From Acanthochromis polyacanthus (lineage: Eukaryota; Chordata; Actinopteri; Pomacentridae), in NCBI RefSeq assembly GCF_021347895.1, contig NC_067113.1, forward strand, positions 3,206,251 to 3,270,250: DNA of 64,000 nucleotides. Reading direction: 5' to 3'. Below, in pieces: positions 34,504 through 45,532 of the stretch. The translations under genes were made by a program, and so were the position numbers. How positions within the stretch are numbered: the first letter of the stretch is position 1; each line of letters opens with the position of its first letter. The notes beneath the pieces were generated by a model. It was not told the origin of the DNA, searched no databases, and saw nothing but the letters and a program-made list of their open reading frames with translations.

Positions 34504-36030
34504 AATAGGAAGCCATGAAAATCCATAAAGAAAAAGGGAGACCATGCAAACTCCATGTTAAAAGGACCTAGCTGTAAGAAGACAGTAGATGAGCTAATGC
34601 TAGCCATTGCACCATGCTGCCCTCTAAGTGAACTGTGTAATAAACCTGCAACAGGCACTTATTTCTATGGATCTTTGTAACTTTAAAGTTTGAATAAACT
34701 ACAGTCTATAGACAATAGACAAGCGTATACAAAGTGGGTGTTAGATACTCTAACTCATTTTGCCTGGAAGAAGAGTTTCAGAATAGCACACCTTAGCTCA
34801 TTCATTATATTTTATTTTCTGACAGGCTCTACAGGTGTTGTCTGCAACAGTCAACAATGTTGAAGTTTAAAGTGTGTACTTACTGAAAATATACACACTG
34901 TGTGAAAAGCCTTTGCCAAACTGGTCACTTGACACAACGTCGGCATCTGTGAGACTGGACAGTTTTCACTGAATAATTGGTGAGAGAAACTAAACAGCTG
35001 CACTCACAGCAAGAATGTAAGGCACTTTGTGTCCACATTTTGAGAACAATAACGAGGCCATGGACTGACAGAAGCAACTTGTAATCATGTGCCTGGATTG
35101 TCACGATTGTGGAGTCTTGATGAAACCAGCTGTAATGATTTACATGTTAATTCTGCATTGGTCCTCTGTGCACTAGTAAACTTTTGTTCTTCCTCAAGTA
35201 TGTGTGCTAATGTTAATAATTTTGTGTTTGTCTACCTAAAACTAAGGATGACCCAAAACCTAAAACTTATTGTGTTCCTTTATAGGCTAACAAGACAGAC
35301 AGGGCCTGGAGAGAAACTGTGGATCTCAATTACTTTGGGGTCATTGCATTGTGAGTGGAGAGGAAAGGTGTTGCTTCTGAGTTTCCAATGCTGAGTTTGA
35401 TTTTCCAGGAAACCCTCAAATATAGAAAAAAAAACTCTTCGCTGCAGCAGCAAAAAAGATCTGGGCTCACCTGACCTAGCAAATGGAAACTGCTGTTTCA
35501 TCCATTTTTCCTGTTTGACTAGATATGCTGCAGTGGAAGAATATTTTCTAATTTTCTAATAATTATGCTAGAAAAGCATGAGAGCTGAGAGATTCTTTCA
35601 AAGCTAATTCAACCAAAGGAACTAGCTTTGAGCTGTAAATTAGTCATAAATCCCACTGCAAACCTCAACATGAGAAATCATCGGGTGCTGATTACTTTGT
35701 CTGAATAAGAATTTGTTGTCTAAGCTCCGTCTGCTGCTTTGGAAGGGAACTGATGTTGATAAATTTAAATGAACAAGCTCACAGACGTATCTCCAGTCAA
35801 ATAAAATCAGGTTCAAAGAAACTGAAGCGCTGTGGAATGCATCACAGCTTGCTTTGGTCCTGACTGCCTTTCTTCCTTATGATGACTTCAAGTGCAGCTC
35901 ATGGCAAGGTAATGGGTCCCCAGGTGGTCCAGGGAGCTTGGCCAGATGCTGATTCAAAGACAATTAGACATGATCATATCTGAGAAGCCAGTGCAAGACA
36001 ACATCATTTTGGCTTCACTGCTGAATCCTA
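34504..36030. other. Unassigned region
   Basis: Nothing recognised; ordinary AT-rich non-coding sequence. Confidence 0.4.
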
Positions 36031-36031
36031 A

Positions 36032-36592
36032 TAGCCTAGCCACGCTAGACAACCCATGGCAACAAATTTAATTCTCTGCCAGGGTGGGTCTAGTTACCCT
36101 CGGTAAGTCTCGAGGTTGGATGCTCCTAAAACTGGCCGACGAATCACCATGAAGTGTAGAGTCAGAAGGCAGGCTTAACTAAGTGACGACAGAGGCGCGA
36201 CGATTCTGAAAGAAACAACCGGAAACAACTAGCCTAGCCGCGCTAGACAACCCACGGCAACGAATTTAATTCTCTGCCAGGGTCGACAACAAAAACGACA
36301 ACAGTCGTTGAGCTCCATTAGCACCGACTCTGAATAATCTTTCTGTTAACATGTCTGTAATATACTTGAGCTTCACCCATTGACTGTATAAATAAGGCTT
36401 CGCCGAACTACCGCATCCTCTGATTTCCAGCGCTCTAGGAACTACGTCAGCCTATTCGTTGTGCTGATTGGTTGTATACCTACCCAATTGCTGCAGAGTG
36501 ATTTAAAAGACAACCTTTTAGCCCGCCTCCCTCCCTGTCGAGAGTTCCTAGACCCTTGTGTCTTCAGACCTGGGTCTAGCGCAGCTAGGCTA
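36032..36592. mobile_element. TIR DNA transposon, non-autonomous copy A (RecQ-linked family)
   Basis: Ends TAGCCTAGCCACGCTAGAC and, reverse-complemented from the right, TAGCCTAGCTGCGCTAGACC. It is flanked by GAATCCTA (36023-36030 and 36593-36600), an 8-9-base duplication. It is closely related to copy B at 61853-62411. The right 155 bases match copy B's left end, and the left 195 bases match copy B's right end. The first roughly 55 bases of the terminal repeat are repeated at about 36232-36288, an internal duplication of the end. TATAAATAAGG at about 36389 may be promoter-like. No coding sequence remains. Confidence 0.75.
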
Positions 36593-38163
36593 GAATCCTA
36601 CTGGTCCATCAGGGAACAGGTGAAGTGAAGATGGGGATCTGGGAGATATGGCAAAAATAGTATGCATTTATGGAAAGGTGGAATAAGAAGTTTACGGATG
36701 CTTCGTTTAAGGAGACGCAAGAAATATGAAGTGGAGTTGGATGTCCAGTGTCAGATAAATAACTAGTTTGGCAATACATAATCATGAACTGTCTCCTCAC
36801 ATTACTATAGATTGGTGTTACACAGACCAACAAGAAAGGGTATTTGTGTGATCGCGTTGTCGAAAGTCCATTGCAACTTCTCTATGGACTACCAATATTT
36901 CAAAAAATTGGCTTACGTAAGGATTTAGGTGATGTGCTGGTGATGGGCAACTCTCTATTACATTTTCCATCAAAAGAATATTCACATAATCCAGTACACA
37001 GTCAAAAGTCATATCCTTTTTTTTATTATTGATATTTATGTTACAGTGATTGATTGACAAGGTCATGTCATGCACTGAAACATGAAGGCGTTCCATCTTA
37101 AAGCAAGTAGCCCTTGACCAGCACAGATAATCAAATGACTTACCCTGTGTAGCTAAGGGTAGTGATGGATGCCTGCACAAAAATCTTTCATTCATCATTC
37201 ATTCTTCTAATAGCCTCTGTAGACAGATTGTGCTGCAGCCGCGACATCTGCAGGAAATATGAGCATGTTTAGTTATATTTCCACAGAGTGGTCTATTAGA
37301 TGAGCATGACGTTTACCTAAACTGGAACTTTTCCTCAGAATGGAGGTTTAAAAGTCATCTTCATTTGCTCAACACCAGTCAGTAAATGCATTTATTGAGA
37401 ATGCAAACTATTTATGTTTTTTCCCTAAATTGCTTAATGCCACACTAAATTTTACCCACTACATCCACAGCATCCATGGTATTAACGTAAGTTTGCTAAA
37501 TGTTTACAACATAGGAACAGTGGTGACATAACTTTTAAAATGAATTTGTCTCAGTAACGTCCGATAACATTGCTAGCAGATATATGTAATATTCCTGAAT
37601 GTGTCATGGAGGGAGAGGAGATTTTTTGAGGTTGTGGAGGACACTTTTGTAGTAAGCAGTCGACTTTTATTATACTAACTGTACCCATGATTTTTGCATT
37701 CTTTTCAGTGTCTTTCTCTTTTATACTGTCATGCTTCCTCTGAAAGCTGAATTTCATATTTATATGAGGATCTGATTTTTTTATTATTTTTTTTAGATGA
37801 TAGGTTTTTACCCCACATTGACCTAACTGCTGTCACCTGACACTGATGGGCTCATCAATATTTGTGAGAACTCAGTTGGCTTGAATATAACAGACATTTA
37901 TTTATACTGTTTGCCACCCAGTCTCACACTCTAACTTTAAAACAGTAATTAGTTTGTGCATTCATCAGTCATTCACATTAGTTATTTGTTAACTAAAGGT
38001 GGAATAGATTTGATCACTCTTTTGTTGTTGTATTATTTTTGTTGTAAATAACAGGTAATCAAAATAGTATTCTTAATATAGCAACATTTACCCCCCCCCC
38101 CCAAAAAAAAACAGTTAATAACAACTTGTGACAAAGAAGACCACTGTCTGTCTCTGCTTGCTT
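36593..38163. other. Unassigned region
   Basis: AT-rich non-coding sequence. A C run joined to an A run (38091-38111) and CATCC repeats belonging to the next SINE are the only notable features. Confidence 0.4.
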
Positions 38164-38522
38164 CATCCATCCATCCATCCATCCATCCATCCATCCATCC
38201 ATCCATCCATCCATCCAAATACCTCTTAATCCTTAGGGTTCTGGGGGGACACACCGGACAGGTCACTAGTCTGTCACAGGACTACACATAGAGACAAACA
38301 ATCACACTGACATTCACATCTATGGGCAATTTAGAATTTCCAATTAACCTCAGCATGTTTTGGGACTGTGGGAGGAAGCCAAAGTACCTGTAGAAAACCC
38401 ATGCATGCACAGGGAGAACATACAAACTTCATGCAGAAAGATACCAGGCCCAGGCCAGTACACAAACCGGGGATCTTCCAGCTGCAAGGCGACGGTGTTA
38501 ACCAAAAAGTCACTGTGCAACC
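38164..38522 (-). mobile_element. tRNA-derived SINE with long ATGG tail
   Basis: The minus-strand head is at 38522 (GTTGCACAGTGACTTTTTGG, followed by GCCTTGCAGCTGGAAGATCC). The common body follows, then a tail of about 13 ATGG units (CATC repeats on the plus strand, 38164-38217). Near-identical 12-base duplications, CTCTGCTTGCTT (38152-38163) and CTCTGTTTGCTT (38523-38534), flank it. Confidence 0.85.
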
Positions 38523-38735
38523 CTCTGTTTGCTTTAGTGTATTTTTAATTTATGTCAGCCATAGAAAGCAATGTTCATCATTAACTGCAGTTGCCTGTAG
38601 CACTTCAGGCTGTCTCGCCTTTTCCTTCCACACTCACACACAGTGCCCACGGTCACGTTGAATAGGATCAGCTGTTCTGACATCTGTGTTGTTGCTCTCT
38701 ATTAGATCAGTCTAACCATCTGATATGTACAGAGG

Positions 38736-38736
<1 letters not shown>

Positions 38737-38792
<56 letters not shown>
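38737..38792. repeat. (GT)n microsatellite
   Basis: An uninterrupted GT run of about 55 bases. Confidence 0.95.
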
Positions 38793-38793
<1 letters not shown>

Positions 38794-39215
38794 AGATGAG
38801 AAGAGAAGTGATGAAATGAGAAGAACTCAGAGCAGGTGCATCTGCAGATGGCCACAGCAAAGATCAGGTGACGCACACATATACACTTAGCTGATTATTT
38901 CACACTTTGACAGGCTACACGTTTGAAAACAGGGATGTCAGTGTTGTAATGATGTGTGTTCTGCATGCTAGTATTCATGGTACATGGTTCAGTGAGCTTC
39001 GTATTTTGACATCTATTTGTCTCTCGGTGTCTAATCTATGTTCATTCCCAGAGCACACTGATACAGTGTAATTTTGTGAGAAATGGGAAAAGCGCTGCTG
39101 CATTATAACAACTGTTTAAAGAGATATCATTTGCATTTTCCCAATGAATAGAAATGTGAAGTACATTATTTCATCGATTAAATTTTGTTTTGAAGCCATG
39201 AACTGCTGTCCTTTG

Positions 39216-39738
39216 TGTCACGGGCCTCGCCAACCCCGCCCTCTTCCGGTCACCAGCGCCACTGCCGGTGTGTCGCTCTATGAGGCTCTCTGCAGCTTAT
39301 GATCAGCAGATTAGGTGCAGCTGCGAGAGCCTCACACCTGCATCCCATCATCAGCTGCTATATATAGACTGACTTCACGTGGCAGTCGACCTGAGACCAT
39401 ACTACCTTACTGCCGATGAGATGACACCACAGCGCTGAGCCACTGGAGCAGCCTGTTTCCCCCCTGCCATCCTTAGTGGACCCGTGCCGCCCTAGTCTAG
39501 GGAGAGCATGTACCTTTCCCCTCCTCCGGACTGCCCCGATCGGCTGGGGTGAGCCCCGGACTGTTGCTCTCCTGGAGCCTGACTCCCCCCTCTCTCAACA
39601 TTATGAGTTATGGCCATAGTTGACATTGTAGTTTCTTTGAATAGTTTTGTGAATAAAGACCTGTTTAGTTGTCGCCCTGCCTGCCGCCTGCTCTGTGTAA
39701 CACACATTTGGATTCACATCCCATTCCAAACCATAACA
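39216..39738 (+). mobile_element. Solo LTR (gypsy-like)
   Basis: It starts TGTCACGGGCCTCGCC and ends CCAAACCATAACA, with the 5-base duplication CTTTG on both sides (39211-39215 and 39739-39743). Inside are a TATA-like TATATATAGAC (39358-39368) and an AATAAAGAC polyadenylation-type signal (39652-39660), the expected order for an LTR. At 523 bases with no internal region, it is a recombination remnant. Its GC content is higher than the surroundings. Confidence 0.85.
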
Positions 39739-39743
39739 CTTTG

Positions 39744-40546
39744 TTTAAATTGTGTCATCCTAATTGTGCCGTAGTTTTCACATTCAAACATTTCCAGTCT
39801 TCCTTATGTCTGCAGAACCAACTCGGAATTAGTTTTCATTGTTTGGCCTATTAAAAGTGGATGTCCCTCTTTTCTGATAAAATTTACCTTTGTAATTACA
39901 CAAAATTGCTAAACACTGAGGACTATGACTGTTCCTGACAAACATGTTGTTGTTTCTCTGTCAAAACAGTTTGGAGTTGCCAACACATGGATTTTACAAA
40001 CCCTCTGAAGTTGCCCTTTAGTATCTGGCAGCAAGATGTTAGCAGCGGATCCTTAAAGTCCTGTAAGTTGCCTGTTGGAGCTGCTGCAGATTTGACAACC
40101 GGTTGCTGGTTTGTCCCTTCTTGGAATACTGTTCATTTCTGCTTAGACTCAGTGCTCTTAGCGTCACAATGTTATCCCTGTCAAACCAACTGTTAACTTA
40201 CCATCCATCTATTGTAATCCAAACCTTGTCATTGCATTGCTTTTAGAAGATATTCATGGGTATCCAATCAATATGTGAAAATGCACTGATTTGTCACACG
40301 TGATGCTGATTGTGAACTGAGGATTTAACAACCAGCATCAGACACACTAACAAATTCTGATGAGTATTCTTACTTAACTACACAGGGATGTAATGTAAGC
40401 TATTCTTTTTGAATTGCTTTCCACAGACATCTAATGTTGATAGAACGTATCATGAATATTGGACAATTTTGCAATTCTGTAAGTTTGTAATACTGTTGAG
40501 TCAATAACACTGGTTCACACTTTAAAACTACTGGAACCCAGAGAAT
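39744..40546. other. Unassigned region
   Basis: Nothing recognised. Confidence 0.4.
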
Positions 40547-40579
40547 GATTCCTAATGACCATCCAGGTCATTAGGAATC
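40547..40579. repeat. Perfect 14-bp hairpin at LINE 5' junction
   Basis: GATTCCTAATGACC, a 5-base loop, then its exact reverse complement. It lies at the 5' border of the Rex3 fragment and may be a scar of its integration. Confidence 0.7.
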
Positions 40580-40597
40580 TGGACTACCAAACGTGTA

Positions 40598-40999
40598 GTG
40601 CAGGTGAACTGGGAACGTCTAGCGGAGGACCCTGTCCGTAGGGTTTTCAACTCCCACCTCCGGAAGAGTTGCTCCTGCATCCCGGGGGAGGTTGGGGAGA
40701 TAGATTCTGAGTGCTCCATGTTCAAAGACTCCATTGCAGAAGAAGCTACTAGGAGCTGTGGTCTGAAGGTCACTGGTGCCTGTCGTGGTGGCAATCCAAA
40801 GACCCGCTGGTGGTCACCAGCGGTGAGGGAGACCGTCAGGCTGAAAACGGAGGCTTTTCGAGCCTGGTTGGCTCGGGGGTCTCCCGAAGCAGCTGACAGG
40901 TACCGGCTGGCCAAAAGGGCAGCAGCTGTGGCAGTTGCGAAAGCTAAAACTCGGGTGTGGGAGGAGTTCAGGGAGGCCATGGAGAATGACTCTCGGTAG
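40598..40999 (+). pseudogene. Rex3-type pol fragment (linker region)
   Basis: This is the longest open part of the Rex3 copy, 133 codons. It is rich in alanine and arginine and is the stretch just upstream of the RT fingers in RTE-clade proteins. The stop at 40999 is followed by more family sequence in other frames (KFWQTVRCLRKGKQSFAQAV, from about 41010), showing point decay and not loss. Confidence 0.75.
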
Positions 41000-41552
41000 G
41001 CCTCGAGGAAGTTCTGGCAAACCGTTCGATGCCTCAGGAAGGGGAAGCAGAGCTTTGCTCAGGCTGTGTACAGTCGGGGTGGAGAACTGTTGACCTGTAC
41101 TGGGGAAAAAGTCGAGCGGTGGAAAGAGCACGGTGGAAACACGTCCTCTATGGAGGAGGCAGAGCCTGAAGACTTGGGGGATCTTCGTCCATATCTGTGG
41201 CAGAGGTCGCCGACGTAGTTAAGGAGCTCCTCGGTGGCAAGGCGCCAGGTGTGGACGAGATTCGCCTTTAGATGCTGAAGGCTCTGGACATTGTTGGACT
41301 GTCTTGGTTGACACGTCTATACAATGTCACGTGGGCATCGGGTACTGTACCTGTGGAGTGGCAGACCGGGGTGGTGGTCCCTATTTTCAAAAAGGGGGAC
41401 CAGAGAGTGTGTGCCAACTACCGGTTGTATCACAGTTCTCAGCCTCCCTGGGACAGTTTACTCTAGGGTGATGGAAGGGAGGCTCCGACCGATAGTTGAA
41501 CCTCGGATTCAGGAGGAGCAATGTGGATTCTGTCCCGGTCGTGAAACAGCGG

Positions 41553-41566
41553 ACCAGCTCTTTACC
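41553..41566. repeat. Target-site duplication, left copy
   Basis: ACCAGCTCTTTACC, repeated at 42229-42242, flanking the truncated L1. The duplicated bases belong to the Rex3 coding sequence (DQLFT region). Confidence 0.88.
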
Positions 41567-42228
41567 TTTTTTTTTTTTTTTATACTTATAATTTATTAGA
41601 TTTTCTTTTATCCAACAGTATATCCGTACATAGAGTGACAAAAAGGAATAAAGCATGCAACCCCACCGTTCACCCACTCCGCCTCCCCTAGGCCATCCCA
41701 CCATAATCCCTCAATTTCCACACAATCCAAAAAAAAAAATCCATACATTATATTGATCCATACATGTCCATTGGTCCAACACATGTCCATTGGTCCAACA
41801 CATGTCCATCTCCACAAGCCTAACGACTTGCAATCCTGTTGCCCTGCCTCTTGATGTCCGAACAGACTCTGCATAAATTTATAAACAACAGGGCTTCATT
41901 TACATTGTTTTTCTTCTTTGTCCACAAGAAAAGGGATGCACCACCACAAACATCATAACCCCAATCGACTGCACACAGAGATATAATCACAACTAACCAA
42001 GTATATTCAAACATATCCTATGTATTGCATGTACCTATCCCATTTTTTGCTGTATAAAAGAATGTTCCCCAGTTGCTTATGTGACATTCTTTCATATGCA
42101 GCCACCTTGGCCATTTCCATCAACCATTCATGAGTAGATGGTGGTGTATCCTTCTTCCAGTTTTTAACAACGATTTGTCTAGCAATCATGGCACTCGTTT
42201 GGATCCAGCTCTTAATGCATGCATCTTT
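41567..42228 (-). mobile_element. 5'-truncated L1-type LINE inside Rex3
   Basis: A 662-base minus-strand insertion. The plus-strand T run at 41567-41581 is its poly-A tail, a perfect 14-base duplication flanks it, and the minus strand encodes the last part of an L1 ORF2 (IARQIVVKNWKKDTPPSTHE, then AAYERMSHKQLG) at 42189-42007. The 3' untranslated region lies between. The first bases of this copy are mid-ORF2, the usual outcome of incomplete reverse transcription. Confidence 0.88.
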
Positions 42229-42390
42229 ACCAGCTCTTTACCCTTGAGGAGCTGCTGAGGGGATCATGGGAGTTTGACCTGCCAGTCGACATGTGCTTTG
42301 TGGATCTGGAGATCATGAGGCTAGTTAGGAGCATGAGACGTCACTGTCAAGCTGTCATTGTGGCAAATGGTAGAAACACCCGCTACTGAC

Positions 42391-43010
42391 TTTATCAATT
42401 TTGGTTATTTGGGGCTATCTCTGTTATTGTCTAAATTGTTGGGGTAATAAATATTGCAGTCATGAAAATGGTGCTTCTTCTCATTCATTAATCGAAATAT
42501 CAAAGGGAACTATTGCTTATTTCATTAAAATTTGGACCAAATAGGAAAAGCACTCATGTAAATAACAATATCCCTAACTTATTGTGATTAGTGTATTTTG
42601 GATAGAAGAAAACATAAACTGCAGGTTTAATAGATTTTGGTCTCCTGCATGTACTGCAGATTCACCACACACGTATGTACCACCCCATTGCTACTTAAGC
42701 TCTAGTTCTTCCTTTGTGATCATTGAGTGTAAACTTTTAAACAAAATACAGTGGTAATATGATAATGATAAATAATAATACTGACAACTTCTTAAAATCA
42801 TTCACAAAGAACGTTTGTCTTACATGACCTAAAATAGCCTGTTACTGTCATGTGAATACGCTTAATATGTTCAAGCCACACACTTAAAAAAACATCTCTA
42901 TTCATTTAAACACCCCACTCAAAATTAAAAATTTCATGTTCTCTGTTATTTCCCATCATACTTGTCATTGACTACTGCAATTTTCCTTTACGATTAATAG
43001 CCTATGGTGT
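42391..43010. other. Unassigned region
   Basis: AT-rich non-coding sequence; nothing recognised. Confidence 0.4.
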
Positions 43011-43150
43011 CTACACTCAACAAAAATATAAACCCAACACTTTTGTTTTTGCTCCTATTTTTTATGAGATGAACTCAAAGATCTAAAACTTTTTCCACAT
43101 ACACAATATAACCATTTTTCTCAAATATTGTTCACAAATTTGTGGGCTTT
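43011..43150 (+). mobile_element. Tc1-type MITE, one end only
   Basis: It begins CTACACTCAACAAAAATATA, then CACTTTTGTTTTTGCTCC and CTCAAATATTGTTCACAAAT. This is the terminal repeat and subterminal region of a very common fish Tc1/mariner-type MITE. The opposite end was not found nearby, so the copy is truncated. Confidence 0.8.
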
Positions 43151-43423
43151 GTGTATTTACTATCTTACTTTTAATAATCACTGTTATCGTTTGGGCATAG
43201 AAAGTGGTTATATTGGAACTAATGCTTGTTTACACACTGTTACAACAGCTCACCTGTTCCTTTCATTCCATACTGTAATGCAGGGCCATGCAGAGACCTT
43301 TGGAGGGGCAGGTGCTCAAAGTTAAAAAAGGGCACATGGAGCACGAATTTGAAACATCACACAGAAACATACCTTACAATAACTGGCGGAATTGTAGCAA
43401 CCCGTATTCATGAAGCATAAAAC

Positions 43424-43715
43424 ATGGATGGAGTAGTACAATGGTTAAGTCTCTGGATTCCTGATTGGAAGGTCAGTGGTTCAAGCCCAGATGAGGCTAC
43501 TGGTGGTCTGCTGAGAAACACTGACAAATTAATATTGCTTTAAAGTTGAATTCAGATCAGCGTTAGACTCTGGACTGCTTAATCGTGGCTGCTCTTCCTG
43601 GAGTCCTTGCTTTTAAATTTCATACCTTTTCAAGACATCTATTGTATAGGCATGGATTTCCTCCACTGTGCTGATTCATAATCTGCCTTTTATTATTTGT
43701 AGTGCTAATAATAAA
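43424..43715 (+). mobile_element. Possible tRNA-derived SINE
   Basis: A tRNA-like head shows an A-box-like TAGTACAATGGTTAAG and a B-box-like GTGGTTCAAGCCC at the normal spacing. About 220 bases of unrelated body follow, ending with TAATAATAAAGT. No copy or target duplication was found in the window. Confidence 0.45.
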
Positions 43716-44416
43716 GTAAAAAAACAAACAAACTAAAAACTAAATGATACAAATCATGCATTTATTCAGTTTGAAAATTCACTTTGCGCAAGACAGCAAA
43801 GTTCTTAAAGTTATGTTTTTATTGATGCATATTATATTTCATTTGTCTATCCAAATACAAATGTTATAAACGAGTGCTGATATCTTTAAATGAGAAGTTG
43901 AGAAAATCACAATTCAAAATCTTCTAATTATTATTGTTATTGCATTTATACTGCAATAGTCCAAAATTATGTGAAAATGCATAGTTTTAGTGAAATAACA
44001 TAACTTATGCCTCATTGCCTCTAGAAACATAGGACACACACCGCAACTCACTAACAGTAAAATAATAATCTCTCTGATGCATTTTGCCCATGACAACAGA
44101 AACATACAGAAACAAAAAGAAGCCTGGGATACTTTATCCTCTCAGCACGCTATGTGGTTAACTAGCAGCTATAACTAATGAGAGGTGTGTGAGAGTTAGA
44201 CACACATACAGGATGCTCACTTCACTTTATCAGTCATCTTGCAAAAATACACCATGCACAAATGAATCCCACGGCAAAACCTGCTCACCATCAGGACCAT
44301 CAGTTGTTGAAGTCCTCCCTCGGGTCTCCGGTTTCTAGACTAGCAACGCTGAGCTACAGGGAACATCTGGACACTTCAGGGCAGAGAGGGACGTCTACAT
44401 AGATCATGTAACTGAC

Positions 44417-44591
44417 CAATTGAAGAGTTCATTTGCAAAAACAGATAACTCTGTTTTATAAATTTTCAGAAAACTAATTTTTTATTGTTTACTTGAGATA
44501 ATTATAATAATAACACTAATAATTTATTTTTTGGTCTATTTTGTCATGTATTTTTCTACTGAGTCAATCCCACTCAACTTCAGTTTGATTG

Positions 44592-44626
<35 letters not shown>

Positions 44627-44884
44627 GACCTTTATTGTCGTTGTACACTTTCATATACAATGAAATTTCATTTGAGCTGCCCTGCCAATGGCAAGCTCGG
44701 GCTGCAGCACCGTTGGGAGTGCGCCTCTCTTTAGGAAAAGGAAAAACAAACATTTGGAATCGGGGTTGGAATAGCAAAGGGTAAATGAAAAAAAAAGTTA
44801 TCTCAAGTAAACAATAAAATAAAAGGTTTTCTGAAAATTTATCAAAACAGAGTTATCTGTTTTTGCAAATGAACTCTTCAATTG
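44417..44884. mobile_element. Palindromic MITE with 87-bp arms
   Basis: The arms 44417-44503 and 44798-44884 are near-perfect reverse complements (CAATTGAAGAGTTCATTTGC at the left end). The roughly 295-base centre contains a LINE-type 3' end with CAAT repeats (44594-44700), apparently a later insertion. I recognise the arm sequence as a recurrent fish MITE. Confidence 0.72.
44594..44760 (-). mobile_element. LINE-type 3' end with ATTG tail
   Basis: On the minus strand it ends AATAAAGGTC followed by TGATTGATTG repeats (CAAT units at 44596-44626 on the plus strand). Upstream is AAATTTCATTGTATATGAAA. It is a strongly 5'-truncated insertion inside the MITE. Confidence 0.55.
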
Positions 44885-45165
44885 TAGATCCGAATAGCTA
44901 TTTTTTTATTTTTTATTTATTATTTTGGACCTCAAATACTTTTACACACACAATTACAAATAAAAAACAAAATAAAATAAAATAAAATAAAATTTTAAAA
45001 AATAACTTTGACAAAAGGGCACTTTGGGCATCAAGGGGCAAAAGAGGCAGGTGCTTCAGCCCCCACCCCAAACTTCAGACCAGCCCACCGGGAATTGTCC
45101 TGCTCCTCCGGATTAGCCATTCCGGGCCTGCTAGGATACAAATTAGGGAACGTAAATCCTTTAGG

Positions 45166-45520
45166 CGGACTGCACAGTGATGTAGTGGTTAGCACTTTCA
45201 CCTTGCAGCAAAAAGATCCCCAGTTCAAATCCTGGGGTAGGCCTGGGATCTTTCTGCATGGAGTTTGCATGTTCTCCCTGTGCATGCTTGGGTTTTCTCC
45301 GGGTACTCCGGCTTCCTCCCACAGTCCAAAAATATGCTGAGATTAATGGGTTACTCTAAGTTTTCCGTAGGTGTGATTGTTTGTCTGTATATTTAGCCCT
45401 GCGACAGACTGGCGACCTGTCCAGGGTGTCCCCTGCCTTCGCCCGAGTCAGCTGGGATAGGCTCCAGCACCCCCCACCACCCTAGTGATGATAAAGCGGT
45501 GTATAGAGAATGGATGGATG
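45166..45520 (+). mobile_element. tRNA-derived SINE, complete copy
   Basis: The head CGGACTGCACAGTGATGTAG contains the A-box-like region, and CAGTTCAAATCC is the B-box-like region. The common body follows (CATGTTCTCCCTGTGCATGC, CCCTGCGACAGACTGGCGAC), then the end GAATGGATGGATG. The exact 12-base duplication AAATCCTTTAGG flanks it (45154-45165 and 45521-45532). It is the best-preserved member of this family in the window. Confidence 0.9.
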
Positions 45521-45532
45521 AAATCCTTTAGG

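Larger units (their letters stand above)
40566..42390 (+). mobile_element. Rex3-type (RTE clade) LINE fragment, split by an L1
   Basis: The plus-strand frame at 40598-40999 encodes the linker between endonuclease and RT (TRWWSPAVRETVRLKTEAF, YRLAKRAAAVAVAKAKTRV, WEEFREAME). After frameshifts it continues with LLGGKAPGVDEIR-like sequence (41231-41265), TGVVVPIFKKGDQRVCANY (41370-41425) and RIQEEQCGFCPGRETADQL (41505-41560). The frame is interrupted at 41567-42228 and resumes at 42243 (LEELLRGSWEFDLPVDMCF). The copy lacks the endonuclease and the catalytic RT box. Confidence 0.85.

Noticed and set aside
38164..38217. Stand-alone (CATC)n microsatellite
   Set aside because: It is the tail of the minus-strand SINE at 38164-38522, inside that element's target duplications.
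43424..43500. Functional tRNA gene
   Set aside because: The A-box- and B-box-like motifs are there, but the head runs into SINE-like body sequence and no proper acceptor stem is present. It is kept only as a possible SINE.
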